A stretch of 30,099 nucleotides of DNA from Clostridia bacterium (GCA_900766045.1 CAAFTW010000028.1:1-30099); one strand, 5' to 3'; shown: positions 15,498 through 24,076, counted from the first letter of the stretch. The notes: a model not told the origin generated them from the sequence alone. Numbers and translations: made by a program.

Positions 15498-16709
15498 ATG
15501 AAGTACGATTTTACGAGTTATCTGGACCGCAGGGGAAAGGACGCCGCGGCGTATGACAGTGTCGGACAGACGGAGCGGTTCGGCTTCGCACCGGATAAGC
15601 CGAAGGAAGGGTTCGATGTGATCCCGATGTGGATTGCGGACATGAATTTCCCGACGGTCCCGACAATTCCGCAGGCGATGATTGAGCGCGCGCAGCACCC
15701 GGCTTATGGCTATTATCTGACGCCGGATGAGTATTATGATGCGATTATTTCCTGGCAAAAGGACAGGAACAAGGTGGAGAAGCTGACGGCGGACCATATC
15801 GACTATCTGAACGGTGTGCTCGGCGGAGTTGCGGCGGCGCTGAAGGTGCTGTGCGGCCCTGGAGACCCGGTTCTGGTACATCGTCCGACCTATGTCGGAT
15901 TTACCGGCACGCTGAAGACAAACGGGTATAAGATTGTGCATTCCGACCTGAAGAAGGATGAAAACGGGGTCTGGCGCATGGATTATGAGGATATGGAAAA
16001 GAAAATTCAGAAGTATCATATCCACGCGGCGATTTTCTGCTCTCCGCACAATCCGACGGGCCGTGTCTGGGAAAGGGAAGAAATCGAGAAGGCCATGGAG
16101 GTTTACCGCAGAAATCAGGTTTACATCATCGCGGATGAGATCTGGTCGGATCTGATTCTGGACGGAAATCACCACATTCCGACCCAGAGCGTGAGCGAGG
16201 ATGCCCGCCAGAGAACGATTGCCCTGTACGCACCTTCCAAGACCTTCAATTTGGCCGGACTGGTCGGCAGCTACAGCATTATCTATAACGACTGGCTGAG
16301 GGAGCGTTATCTGGCCGAACTGGGGCGGACGCATCTGAATGCGATGAATGTCCTGTCCATGCACGCTCTGCTGGGTGCGTATTCTCAGGAAGGCCGTGAA
16401 TGGGTCGATGAACTGCGGGATGTGCTGACAGAAAATGTAAAGTATGCTGTATCGTTTATTAACGATAAAGTTCCGGGCGCGGAGGTTTCCATGCCGCAGG
16501 GAACGTATATGCTGTATATCGATTTCAGCGGCTGGTGCCACGAGCACGGAAAGACCCTGCAGGAACTGAAAAAAGCCGGCTGGGATGTCGGCGTGGACTG
16601 GCAGGATGGCGAGATTTTCGGAAAAGCGAACTGCATCCGGATGAACCTCGCTCTGCCGCTGTCCAGGGTGAAAGAGGCATTTGACCGATTAGAGAAATAT
16701 GTTTTTTAA
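15498..16709 (+). CDS. PatB/MalY-type PLP-dependent C-S lyase (cystathionine beta-lyase-like)
   Basis: A 403-residue fold-type I aminotransferase-like enzyme of the MalY/PatB group. The N-terminal IPMWIADMNF is characteristic of the group; HNPTG (Asn185), IADEIWSDL (Asp213) and APSKTFNLAGL (Lys248, Schiff base to PLP) are all present. The family splits cystathionine or cysteine to homocysteine or sulfide, pyruvate and ammonia; some members act as aminotransferases or regulators. AAAGGAG upstream fixes the start. It follows the Fe-S aldo/keto reductase on the same strand. With the UPF0597 protein it suggests active sulfur-amino-acid breakdown, an inference from family membership. Confidence 0.9.
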   Translation: MKYDFTSYLDRRGKDAAAYDSVGQTERFGFAPDKPKEGFDVIPMWIADMNFPTVPTIPQAMIERAQHPAYGYYLTPDEYYDAIISWQKDRNKVEKLTADHIDYLNGVLGGVAAALKVLCGPGDPVLVHRPTYVGFTGTLKTNGYKIVHSDLKKDENGVWRMDYEDMEKKIQKYHIHAAIFCSPHNPTGRVWEREEIEKAMEVYRRNQVYIIADEIWSDLILDGNHHIPTQSVSEDARQRTIALYAPSKTFNLAGLVGSYSIIYNDWLRERYLAELGRTHLNAMNVLSMHALLGAYSQEGREWVDELRDVLTENVKYAVSFINDKVPGAEVSMPQGTYMLYIDFSGWCHEHGKTLQELKKAGWDVGVDWQDGEIFGKANCIRMNLALPLSRVKEAFDRLEKYVF

Positions 16710-16764
16710 TTGGAAATTGCAGTGGGCGGCAATAGCAGAACGGTAGAAAGAGCGTGAAAGCAGA

Positions 16765-16797
16765 AAAAAGACAGGTGCTGAGTGCATCTGCCTTTTT
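16765..16797 (+). terminator. Rho-independent terminator after the PatB-like gene
   Basis: AAAAAG pairs with CTTTTT, then CAG with CTG and GTGC with GCAT around a five-base loop, with one A/C mismatch. The final T5 is the tract. Confidence 0.7.
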
Positions 16798-16823
16798 GCT
16801 ATCGAATTTGACATTGGAAATTG

Positions 16824-17066
16824 GATACATACGACACGCGGCACGCTGATCGATCTTCGTCTGGCGACTCGATCTCTCAGGCCGCGAAAGCATAAGGAGT
16901 TCCCCATTCATCCGCGCTTCTCGTTCCGCTCGCGCGGATGAGGGCATTTGGGAGCGCCGTAGGAATCAGCCAATCGCGCGGCGCCTGACGGCTTGCGCTC
17001 TTGGGATTCCCTGACGGGGGACCTGCCATTGCTCTGTCTGCGCTGCTTACGCAGCTTGCCAGTCGC
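16824..17066 (-). repeat. Modular dispersed repeat (copy A) between convergent genes
   Basis: A GC-richer block than its surroundings, without a credible gene. On the minus strand it carries three modules also found at 29702-29766: GCGACTGGCAAGC (17066-17054), TGCCCTCAT with GCGAGCG and AAGCGC (from 16946), and GCCGCGTGTCGTATGTATCC (16843-16824). It also has a perfect 10-bp hairpin (TCATCCGCGC 16908-16917 with GCGCGGATGA 16932-16941) and GCTGC-TTAC-GCAGC. A 63-codon frame over it looks like a repeat-derived spurious ORF. Confidence 0.6.
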
Positions 17067-17080
17067 AAGGCTAGGTCTCC

Positions 17081-17353
17081 CTAAAACTCCGCATAGGTAA
17101 ATCCCGGTGAGGTGAGCATGCCTCCGAACATGGAGAAGAGGTAGAGGAGGATCATGGCGCCGAGGAAGAGCAGGGTGTACCGGAATACCTGGTTCTTAAA
17201 GAGGACTTTCAGTCGCTGGCTGAGGGTCTTCTTTTTATTTGGCTCTGTGTCATCAGCGGGTGGTGCCGGCTGTGCTGCTGCTTTCGCCTCCTGCAGCGTC
17301 TGTGATGTCGGGTTTGTTCTGGTTTTCTGTGTAGAAATTGTAGAGTCCTTCAT
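17081..17353 (-). CDS. dltX: DltX-like microprotein with C-terminal acyl-shuttle motif (unusual place and length)
   Basis: A 90-residue protein. A polar, Ala/Pro/Thr-rich N-terminus (1-57) leads to one membrane span (about 58-77, RYTLLFLGAMILLYLFSMF), and the chain ends GFTYAEF. DltX proteins are single-span microproteins ending in a hexapeptide such as FIYNEF, whose Tyr receives D-Ala from DltC through DltB and passes it to DltD; here FTYAEF with Tyr87 fits. The usual DltX is about 50 residues and encoded before dltA; this one is longer and last in the operon. Its ATG, ten bases after AAGGATGG, lies inside dltD, giving a 101-bp out-of-frame overlap. No other start is available after the dltD stop. 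I did not compare it with databases; the call rests on the motif, topology and context. Confidence 0.75.
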   Translation of the reverse strand: MKDSTISTQKTRTNPTSQTLQEAKAAAQPAPPADDTEPNKKKTLSQRLKVLFKNQVFRYTLLFLGAMILLYLFSMFGGMLTSPGFTYAEF

Positions 17354-18503
17354 TGATTTTTATCCATCCTTCTCCCCATGGATGTACGGCATCGCGGGTG
17401 ATGCCTGGGGTGTAATCATATTTGGTTAAATCGTCAACTTCGGCGCCGTACATGCTGGCGATGGTTTTGATTTTCTTTGCAAAGGCGGCGCGCTCGTGTG
17501 CGTTGATTCCGGTGTAGTCGTACCAGTAGCCATTCATCGGCTGGATGATCAGCAGCGGGCGGATATGGCTGGCCTGACAGAGCTCCAGAAAGGCTTCCAG
17601 ATCGCCGTATTCCTTTGATTTTAAAAGAGAATCCTTTTTATGCACGCCTTCTGCCCGGGGATAAATGAATCTGAATTTCCGCTTCCAGCTGTGGTCGCTC
17701 ATATAGAACTGGTTATGAGATTTATGGTCCGCGATCTTTCTGGCCCTGTCGACCCAGATGTTCCAGTCAAAATCTCCGTTGTGTATCGGGGTCTTGCTGA
17801 ATGACATGGCCGGATCCTGGCTGCGCAGTAATTTCATTGCGGCGCTCGTGGTAATCATGTCCTTATCGTTCTGGTAGCTGGTGACTGCCTTATAGGCCAG
17901 AGAATCGGTCAGATGTGGTTTCCCCATATGCAGAAGAACGCGGTTGTAAAGCCTGACATGGTTCAGCAGTTCCGGTGAATCTTTCAGCAGCTTCACGGAA
18001 CGTTTTGCAGCATAGATTTTCACGTCTTTCGGAACGTCTTTATTCTTCAGAAAGGCGACATACTCCGTCTCAGAAAAACGCAGGGTGTATCCCTTGCTGC
18101 TTACACCTTTTGCCGGACGGAACCAGGAAGGGGAAACCATCAGGACGACGCGGCGGTTCTTAATCTGCGGCTCCAGCGCGCCCAGGGCGACGGTGTGAAA
18201 CAGGGTCTGGTTAAAGGGCCCTCCGATCGTCATCAGATGGACATTGGTGCCGCGGAAAAAATTGGCTGGATGAAAAGAGGTCTTCCTTCCGTGCCTGAAT
18301 TCCGACGAACCGAAAACAAGCATATCATTTTTACTAAGGTTCTGGTCGAGGGCGCTGTAGGAAATATCCTTATACTGGTTATACCAGGTCCCAAACTCCG
18401 GATCGCTGGTCTTCATGCCCTGCGAAATACAGTATGCGTGCAGGCCGGCGGCGAAGGCCAGGAACAGCGCGGACGCGATCAGAAAGGCTTTTAACTTCTT
18501 CAT
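17253..18503 (-). CDS. dltD: D-alanyl transfer protein DltD
   Basis: A 416-residue extracytoplasmic transferase of teichoic-acid D-alanylation. An N-terminal membrane anchor (about 6-26) is followed by the SGNH-like domain with VFGSSEFRH (Ser66/Ser67) and, near the end, RDAVHPWGEGW (Asp371, His374), the catalytic set that moves D-Ala to the polymer outside the cell. The last about 25 residues (TENQNKPDITDAAGGESSSTAGTTR) are low complexity and coincide with the out-of-frame dltX start region, so this tail may exist mainly because of the overlap. AAGGAG lies 14 bases before the ATG. It is 88 bases after dltC. Confidence 0.95.
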   Translation of the reverse strand: MKKLKAFLIASALFLAFAAGLHAYCISQGMKTSDPEFGTWYNQYKDISYSALDQNLSKNDMLVFGSSEFRHGRKTSFHPANFFRGTNVHLMTIGGPFNQTLFHTVALGALEPQIKNRRVVLMVSPSWFRPAKGVSSKGYTLRFSETEYVAFLKNKDVPKDVKIYAAKRSVKLLKDSPELLNHVRLYNRVLLHMGKPHLTDSLAYKAVTSYQNDKDMITTSAAMKLLRSQDPAMSFSKTPIHNGDFDWNIWVDRARKIADHKSHNQFYMSDHSWKRKFRFIYPRAEGVHKKDSLLKSKEYGDLEAFLELCQASHIRPLLIIQPMNGYWYDYTGINAHERAAFAKKIKTIASMYGAEVDDLTKYDYTPGITRDAVHPWGEGWIKINEGLYNFYTENQNKPDITDAAGGESSSTAGTTR

Positions 18504-18591
18504 AATACGTGACTTCTCTCCTTGAATGGACGGATGAATGTGCAGAATGCGGGACCTTCAGGCCCTCCGCTCCCGCAGAATCGACGGCAGA

Positions 18592-18846
18592 CTACATTCT
18601 GGACTGCACGACATGGATGACCTTATTCGGGGTGTCCATTTCCTCTCTCTTCAGTTCAGAAGGTGCCAGAACAACGCCGATCTGGTCCTCAACGTCCATC
18701 AGCAGGGTGACGTAATCCAGAGAATCGATCAGGTCCTCTTCCAGCAGGTTGATGTCCAGATTTTCCCTGACGATGTCATCGCCGCAGATGTCCTCCAGCA
18801 TGTCGAGAATTAATTCCTTTGCTTTTTCTTTGCTTACCTTAGCCAT
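18592..18846 (-). CDS. dltC: D-alanyl carrier protein DltC
   Basis: An 84-residue acyl-carrier protein. Ser42 in LIDSLDYV takes the 4'-phosphopantetheine arm that carries D-Ala as a thioester from DltA to DltB. Length is normal. GGAGGT precedes the ATG. The 116-base gap before it is the largest inside the operon and holds an inverted repeat and GC hairpin (18886-18956), which could influence the relative amount of carrier protein. Confidence 0.95.
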   Translation of the reverse strand: MAKVSKEKAKELILDMLEDICGDDIVRENLDINLLEEDLIDSLDYVTLLMDVEDQIGVVLAPSELKREEMDTPNKVIHVVQSRM

Positions 18847-18885
18847 AATATTGAACCTCCATAATGATTACATTTCATTTCTGCC

Positions 18886-18956
18886 GGACAAAAATCAACT
18901 GACCGGCGGTATTTCCTTGCTGCAGCCGCGCGGAGCGCGGCGGCTTCCTTTTGTCC
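18886..18956. repeat. Inverted-repeat element between dltB and dltC with motif blocks
   Basis: GGACAAAA (18886-18893) is repeated inverted as TTTTGTCC (18949-18956). Between them lie a perfect 7-bp GC hairpin (GCCGCGC, three-base loop, GCGCGGC) and TTCCTTG at 18913-18919. Both blocks of the dispersed motif are thus present on the plus strand, 29 bases apart instead of 9-10. The layout resembles the leader at 6828-6884. Confidence 0.55.
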
Positions 18957-18962
18957 CGGGAC

Positions 18963-20126
18963 TTATCCGAGCACCAGCTGGGTGAATCGTCCGGAAAACA
19001 GGAAGAATCCGAACATGACCAGATGGAAGGTGATAAACCATTCCAGAAGGCAGAACCAGCGGTCTTTCTTATGTTTCTTATAGAATTTCGACTTCTTCTG
19101 GTAAATCTCCGTCAGGGACAGGAGAATGCCGTGATAGAGGCCGTAGAGAATGTAGTAAATCGTCAGTCCGTGCCAGCATCCCATGATGCCCATGTTGATG
19201 ATGAAGGCGATCGTCGCGATGACCAGCTTGTTTCTGGTGAAGCGCTTTCTGATCAGACCCATCGTCACGCGGGAGAAGATGAAGTCGCGGAACCAGTGGG
19301 ACAGGGTGATGTGCCAGCGGTCCCAGAACTCCTTGATGTCCTTGCTGATAAAGGGCTTGTTGAAGTTCTCCGGGGTGTTGATGCCGAAGATCTTAGATAC
19401 GCCGATGGCCATGCTGCTGTAGCCCGCAAAATCGAAGAAGAGGTAGAAACCATAGCAGTACATGTAAATCATGGCAGATGTAAAGCCTGATTTCATGCCG
19501 AACCACATCATCAGCTGGTAGAATCCGGTGCCGATGACCTTCTTATACACCAGGCCCTGCAGGATGCGGGAAAGCCCGCTTCCCAGCATTTCGATGTATT
19601 CGCTTCTCGACGGGACGTGCTCCAGGTCTGCGCTGAAGCGGCGGCTTCTGTCGATCGGGCCGGACATGACGGTCGGAAAGAACCAGAGCAGGTAAAGGTA
19701 CTCGAACGGCCGGACTTCGTGGATGACGTTGTCGTAAATCTCAATCACAATCTGAATTACCTTGAAGGACATGTAGGAAATGCCCAGGAAAGCGAACATG
19801 TGATAGGGGTTTCCGACAGCGGTCAGCACTTTATTCGCCGCTACCGGCAAAATACTCAGCGCAAGGAATAAGTGGTAAATGTGCTTGTTCCTGCCGTATT
19901 TCTGATGCAGCATCAGGTAAATACGGATCACGGCGTATTCGCCAAAGCTGAATCCGGCGAGCCAGAGAAGCGCTCTGATGTTATGCCCCATGGCCAGCCA
20001 GAGGAATACCAGCGTGACGGCGAATCCGTAGCCGCTTATGCGGATCTGCCTGAGGCCCATAATAATGGCTGGGATTGAAAGGACCCCGGCCACGATGAAA
20101 AAACTTGTATCACTGAATAACTGCAT
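18963..20126 (-). CDS. dltB: D-alanyl transfer membrane protein DltB (MBOAT)
   Basis: A 387-residue membrane-bound O-acyltransferase that takes D-Ala from DltC and passes it across the membrane. Multiple spans are evident. Family marks are FWDRWHITLSHWFRDF (about 267-282) and the essential His319 in MGCWHG. It starts three bases after the dltA stop (TAG ATT ATG), so translation is probably coupled. Length is normal for DltB. The C-terminus lacks an acyl-shuttle hexapeptide, in agreement with a separate DltX protein. Confidence 0.95.
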   Translation of the reverse strand: MQLFSDTSFFIVAGVLSIPAIIMGLRQIRISGYGFAVTLVFLWLAMGHNIRALLWLAGFSFGEYAVIRIYLMLHQKYGRNKHIYHLFLALSILPVAANKVLTAVGNPYHMFAFLGISYMSFKVIQIVIEIYDNVIHEVRPFEYLYLLWFFPTVMSGPIDRSRRFSADLEHVPSRSEYIEMLGSGLSRILQGLVYKKVIGTGFYQLMMWFGMKSGFTSAMIYMYCYGFYLFFDFAGYSSMAIGVSKIFGINTPENFNKPFISKDIKEFWDRWHITLSHWFRDFIFSRVTMGLIRKRFTRNKLVIATIAFIINMGIMGCWHGLTIYYILYGLYHGILLSLTEIYQKKSKFYKKHKKDRWFCLLEWFITFHLVMFGFFLFSGRFTQLVLG

Positions 20127-20129
20127 AAT

Positions 20130-21821
20130 CTATAACTCACTCTCCAGCTTCTTCCGGTCGGCTTTTCCGTTGGCCGTCAGCGGCATGCGGGTGAGCATGC
20201 GGATCTGACGCGGGACCATGTAGGACGGCAGAAGCTGTTTTACGGCCATGCGGACTTTCTTGCGGTTTTCAAAAGTGTCTTCCAGAAGGCTGTCTTCCTC
20301 TGGAACGATGAAGGCGGTCAGGAAGCGGATTCTGCCGTCTTTCTGGTTCGGGATGACGGCGGCCTGCTTGATGTAGTCCAGGCGGAGCAGGGTGTTTTCA
20401 ATGTCTCCGAGCTCGATGCGGTAGCCGTGAAATTTTATCTGCTTATCGATGCGGCCTTCGTAAAAGAGCCGGCCGTCTGCGTCTTTATGGCCGGCGTCGC
20501 CAGTGCGGTAGGCCGGACGGTAACCGCTCTTCAGAAGAGTTTCACGCTTTTCTGCGGAATCCGGATACGGGATATAGCTGCCGTCCTTCTCCATGAAGAA
20601 GCTGGCGGCTGTCTTTTCCGGTTCCTTATAGTAGCCGGCGCCGACGGTGTTCCCAATGATGACCATTTCGCCGGATTCTCCCGCAGCTGCCGTCTTTTCC
20701 GGCTCGCTTTCAATGCGGATTTCCGTGCCCGGCTTCGCGTATCCGATTGGAAGCGGATCATCGTTTTCTGCCATTTCTCTTGTGATTCTGATGGAAGTGA
20801 CACAGACTGTGCTCTCTGTCGGACCGTAAGTGTTGATGACTTCGGCATCTGGAAAGCGGCGGATCAGCTGGCGGGCAGTGGTATTCCGCAGAGTTTCCCC
20901 GCAGAAAAGGAATTTCTTCAGCGGAGGAAGCTCTTCCTGGTTAAAGCCCGGATCGCTCAGGCAAAGGTCGGCAAAAGACGGGGTGGATACCCAGCAGCGG
21001 ATGCCGGATTTCTTCAGGTAATCCATCAGCGTCGGCAGATCCTGTTCCATGGCTTTATCCACGGAGACGATGCTGGAAGCTGTTGCCAGTGCGCAGTAGA
21101 GATCCATGACGGAAAGGTCAAAAGAATAGGGCGCCTGGTTCAGGAACACGCCCTTGTCCATGCCGGACAGCTCACTGCACCAGTCCAGGTAATTGGAAAG
21201 TGCTCCGGCGCTGATCTGCACGCCCTTCGGTTTTCCTGTGCTGCCGGAGGTGAAGATAATGTACTGAATATCCTCCAGGCGGTCTTGGTATGTTTCATCA
21301 ATTTCGCCGACGGACTCCCCGCGGAAGCTTCCGGAACAGATTGCTTCAAGGTCTTCGGAAGTGATGACCTCAGCATTCAGTCTGCAGGCAGCTGGGGCTT
21401 CTGCAGATGCAGATCCGCCTGCCCGGCAGCCGTTTGTCTGCTTATCGCTATTGCCCCTTATCTCAGAATCAACAATCTCAGATGCTGTCGCCTTCGGAAG
21501 TTCCCGGCAGGCCAGAAGAATCCGGCTTTCCGTAACATTGGCAATGTCGTAAATCCGGCTGGCCGGCATGTTCATGTCCAGCGGGCAGTAGGGTCTGCCG
21601 GAACGCGCCGCGGCCAGGAAGCAGACCAGCATCATCGGTTCCTTATGTCCAAAAATTGGAAGCGGTGAGTGATCGTCTTTCAGCTGCTCCTGCAGCCACT
21701 GGGCGAGTCTTCCAGACTTCCGCCAGAGCTCACCATAGGTCAGTGTTCCCAAACGGGAGCGGAATACCTGTCGCTGCGGATCTGTCTCTGCTGTGCGGCG
21801 AATGGTATTTAAAACATTCAT
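20130..21821 (-). CDS. dltA: D-alanine--D-alanyl carrier protein ligase DltA
   Basis: A 563-residue adenylating enzyme that activates D-Ala with ATP and loads DltC. Core motifs are YIIFTSGSTGKPKG (about 187-200), INTYGPTESTVCVT, YRTGDAGHKDADGRLFYEGRIDKQIKFHGYRIE and the C-terminal NGKADRKKL with the catalytic Lys. The protein is about 50 residues longer than typical DltA. The extra length lies mainly around residues 115-175, a Ser/Ala/Glu-rich insertion just before the ATP loop. The start is supported by AAGGAGGTG. It is the first gene of the operon, 168 bases downstream of the histidine kinase gene on the same strand. Confidence 0.95.
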   Translation of the reverse strand: MNVLNTIRRTAETDPQRQVFRSRLGTLTYGELWRKSGRLAQWLQEQLKDDHSPLPIFGHKEPMMLVCFLAAARSGRPYCPLDMNMPASRIYDIANVTESRILLACRELPKATASEIVDSEIRGNSDKQTNGCRAGGSASAEAPAACRLNAEVITSEDLEAICSGSFRGESVGEIDETYQDRLEDIQYIIFTSGSTGKPKGVQISAGALSNYLDWCSELSGMDKGVFLNQAPYSFDLSVMDLYCALATASSIVSVDKAMEQDLPTLMDYLKKSGIRCWVSTPSFADLCLSDPGFNQEELPPLKKFLFCGETLRNTTARQLIRRFPDAEVINTYGPTESTVCVTSIRITREMAENDDPLPIGYAKPGTEIRIESEPEKTAAAGESGEMVIIGNTVGAGYYKEPEKTAASFFMEKDGSYIPYPDSAEKRETLLKSGYRPAYRTGDAGHKDADGRLFYEGRIDKQIKFHGYRIELGDIENTLLRLDYIKQAAVIPNQKDGRIRFLTAFIVPEEDSLLEDTFENRKKVRMAVKQLLPSYMVPRQIRMLTRMPLTANGKADRKKLESEL

Positions 21822-21989
21822 TTCTGCACCTCCTTATCAGGAAATGATATATCATCTTGCATCGTGAATCGATTGCATCCTTCGCTCATTCATATTTACT
21901 GTATCAAAAGGAGATTAAATGTTTCTTAAATAAATATTATTTAAACCTGAAAAGTTGAGCGGGAAGAGCAGGAGTGTGAAGAAAAGTCA
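21822..21989 (-). promoter_or_regulatory. dlt upstream region with spaced TTAAA repeats
   Basis: TTAAA occurs on the plus strand at 21915, 21926 (11 bases on) and 21941. This resembles the CTTAA repeats before the response-regulator gene (24077-24104), so both may be bound by that regulator. No clean -35/-10 pair could be assigned, as is common for activated promoters. No terminator after the kinase gene was found, so read-through into dlt is also possible. Confidence 0.35.
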
Positions 21990-23321
21990 TTATGGCAGCA
22001 CAGTTCCCGCCAGGGGGAAGTTCAGCGCGATGGTGTAGATGCTGTGCTCTGTTTTCACGGCGCTGGATCCGTTCATCTGCTGCATCATGTTTTCGATGTT
22101 GCGCAGGCCGATGCCGCTGCTTTCTGTTGGAGCAGCAGGCCGAGACGTGCTGACTGTATTCTGGAACATGACGACGACCTGGCTTCCGGAGGTTTTCACA
22201 ATGATCCGGACGGCTTTCTCCGGGTCTGCGTATTTGCAGATGTTGGAGACGATGTTGTCCATGATTCTGCCCAGGTAATCCTGGTTGATGGAAATTTTGG
22301 AGTCATCCCAGTGGAAGTCCGGATCGCAGTTGAATCCGTGCTGCATGAGCGTTGCACCGGCTTCGGACAGGATGTCGTAAAGCAGGAATTCTGCGTTTTC
22401 AGGCTCGGAAAGATTTACGCCTTTATCTTCGCGGGAAACCAGGGCATATTCAAACAGATGGTCTGTCAGGCTTTTCAGCCGGTGGGTTTTCTGGTCGATT
22501 TTATCGATGTAATCATAAAGCTGTTCTTCGGTTTCCCAGCGGTGGGATTTCAGGATTTCTGTATAAAGCAGGATGGAGGTCAGCGGGGTACGGATGTCGT
22601 GAGACATGCTGGTGACCATATCTTTATTCGCTTTCAGGAGATCCTGTTCCAGTTTGAACTGATCGCGGAGTGACACGCGCATGCCGTTCAGGCCTGCAGC
22701 AAGCTCAGAAAGTTCGTCGCGTCCTTTAACGGTTACCTCGTAGTCCAGGTTTCCGGTTTCCAGGATGCCGATTTCGTCGCGGAGAAGCTGAATGTATTTA
22801 ATTTCTCTGTTGATGGCAATGAGGACGACCAGAAGAAACAGAAGAAAACCGATAGAAAGAATGATCAGGCTGAGAATATTCGAGGCATGGTAGTCATCTG
22901 TACCGTACAGAACGGCGATTGCTTTTGCGTCTTTGAATTTCAGCGTATAGGTTTTACTGATGGACTGGTTCAGCGTGTCATCGAAGCTGGTTGGATGGTC
23001 CGGGACGAATGAATCGTAGATCGTCGAATTGCTCCGGTAAATGGAAACCGAAATACTTGGGTGTTTTCTGGTAAATGTTGCAATTTTTCTAGTGTCTGAG
23101 CTTTTCAGATGATTGGCATCGATATAGTCCTGAAACTGATCAACATATTTCGTGTTTCTGTCCTTCAGTTTTTCTGAGAAGTGGTCGTAATAGTCGGCCA
23201 GCACGGAATCTGCGGTCATCAGCATGGCGTAGGTCGCTGCAACGGCGACCAGCGCTGCAAGGGCAATGATCATCAGCAGGCGCGTGCGGATGGATTTAAT
23301 CTTCCGGAATCGGATTTTCAA
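21990..23321 (-). CDS. Membrane sensor histidine kinase
   Basis: A 443-residue kinase. TM1 (about 13-35), an extracytoplasmic domain of roughly 110 residues, TM2 (about 148-171), HAMP (about 172-225), HisKA with phospho-acceptor His241 in SMSHDIRTPLTS, then HATPase with the N box MDNIVSNICKY and G box SSGIGLRNI. It is likely an active kinase/phosphatase. It starts at a TTG seven bases after AAAGGGG and overlaps the regulator gene by 26 bases. The stimulus is unknown; the position directly upstream of dlt suggests cell-envelope stress such as cationic peptides, an inference from known dlt-linked systems. Confidence 0.9.
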   Translation of the reverse strand: MKIRFRKIKSIRTRLLMIIALAALVAVAATYAMLMTADSVLADYYDHFSEKLKDRNTKYVDQFQDYIDANHLKSSDTRKIATFTRKHPSISVSIYRSNSTIYDSFVPDHPTSFDDTLNQSISKTYTLKFKDAKAIAVLYGTDDYHASNILSLIILSIGFLLFLLVVLIAINREIKYIQLLRDEIGILETGNLDYEVTVKGRDELSELAAGLNGMRVSLRDQFKLEQDLLKANKDMVTSMSHDIRTPLTSILLYTEILKSHRWETEEQLYDYIDKIDQKTHRLKSLTDHLFEYALVSREDKGVNLSEPENAEFLLYDILSEAGATLMQHGFNCDPDFHWDDSKISINQDYLGRIMDNIVSNICKYADPEKAVRIIVKTSGSQVVVMFQNTVSTSRPAAPTESSGIGLRNIENMMQQMNGSSAVKTEHSIYTIALNFPLAGTVLP

Positions 23322-24015
23322 AGCGGTACCCCTTTCCCCAGATGGTCTTGATATACTGCGGCTTTTCCGGTGTCAGTTCTACTGCCACACGCAGTTTCCG
23401 GATGTGGACCATGACGGTGTTGCTGTTCGTGTAGTAATATGGCTCATTCCAGACACTTTCGTAGATATTCTGCGCGGAGAATATTTTTCCTCGGTGCTGC
23501 ATCAGAAGCAGAAGAATGCGGTATTCGATATCGGAGATTGAAATTTCCTGACCGCTTCGGAAAACTTCGTTATAGCGCGTGCTGACTTTCAGGTCGCCGC
23601 ATACGATGTATTCATCTTTTCTCATATCCGGGCTCTGCTTTCCCTGATAGGTCTGGTAGCGGCGGATCAGCGCCTTCACGCGCCCCAGCAGTTCTGTGTA
23701 GGAAAACGGCTTCGGCAGATAGTCGTCTCCTCCGGCCATCAGCCCGATCAGCTTGTCCGATTCCTGCGATTTCGCGGTCAGAAAGAGAACCGGAACATTG
23801 GACGTCTTTCGCAGCTCCTCACAGGTCTTGATCCCGGAAATTCCCGGCATCATAATGTCCAGAATCACCAGGTCGGTGGCGATATTCAGCTTTTTCAGGC
23901 CTTCCGTTCCATTTTCCGCCTCATCGACGTGGTATCCTTCACTTTCCAGAAGAATGCGGACACCTTCACGGATGTCTCTGTCATCCTCTACAATTAATAT
24001 ATTTCCCTGACTCAT
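23296..24015 (-). CDS. OmpR-family response regulator
   Basis: A 239-residue regulator. The receiver domain has the acidic pocket EDD (10-12), phospho-acceptor Asp53 (LVILDIMMPG), Thr in FLTAKS and Lys in LPKPF. The C-terminal winged helix (about 135-235) ends IKTIWGKGYRFE. AGGAGG lies nine bases before the ATG at 24015, which is preferred over an ATG at 24042. Three CTTAA direct repeats about one helical turn apart precede the gene, as expected for OmpR-type autoregulation. Similar repeats before dltA make that operon a likely target. Confidence 0.92.
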   Translation of the reverse strand: MSQGNILIVEDDRDIREGVRILLESEGYHVDEAENGTEGLKKLNIATDLVILDIMMPGISGIKTCEELRKTSNVPVLFLTAKSQESDKLIGLMAGGDDYLPKPFSYTELLGRVKALIRRYQTYQGKQSPDMRKDEYIVCGDLKVSTRYNEVFRSGQEISISDIEYRILLLLMQHRGKIFSAQNIYESVWNEPYYYTNSNTVMVHIRKLRVAVELTPEKPQYIKTIWGKGYRFENPIPED

Positions 24016-24076
24016 GCTAAAGTCCTCCTGTATCTCATTCATCTTTCTTTTACTTTATATACTATATGGTCCGTTT

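Noticed and set aside
16877..17068. 63-codon frame on the minus strand (MRLASCVSSADRAMAG...)
   Set aside because: It lies wholly in the modular repeat, has no good start signal and reads as a low-complexity translation of repeat DNA.
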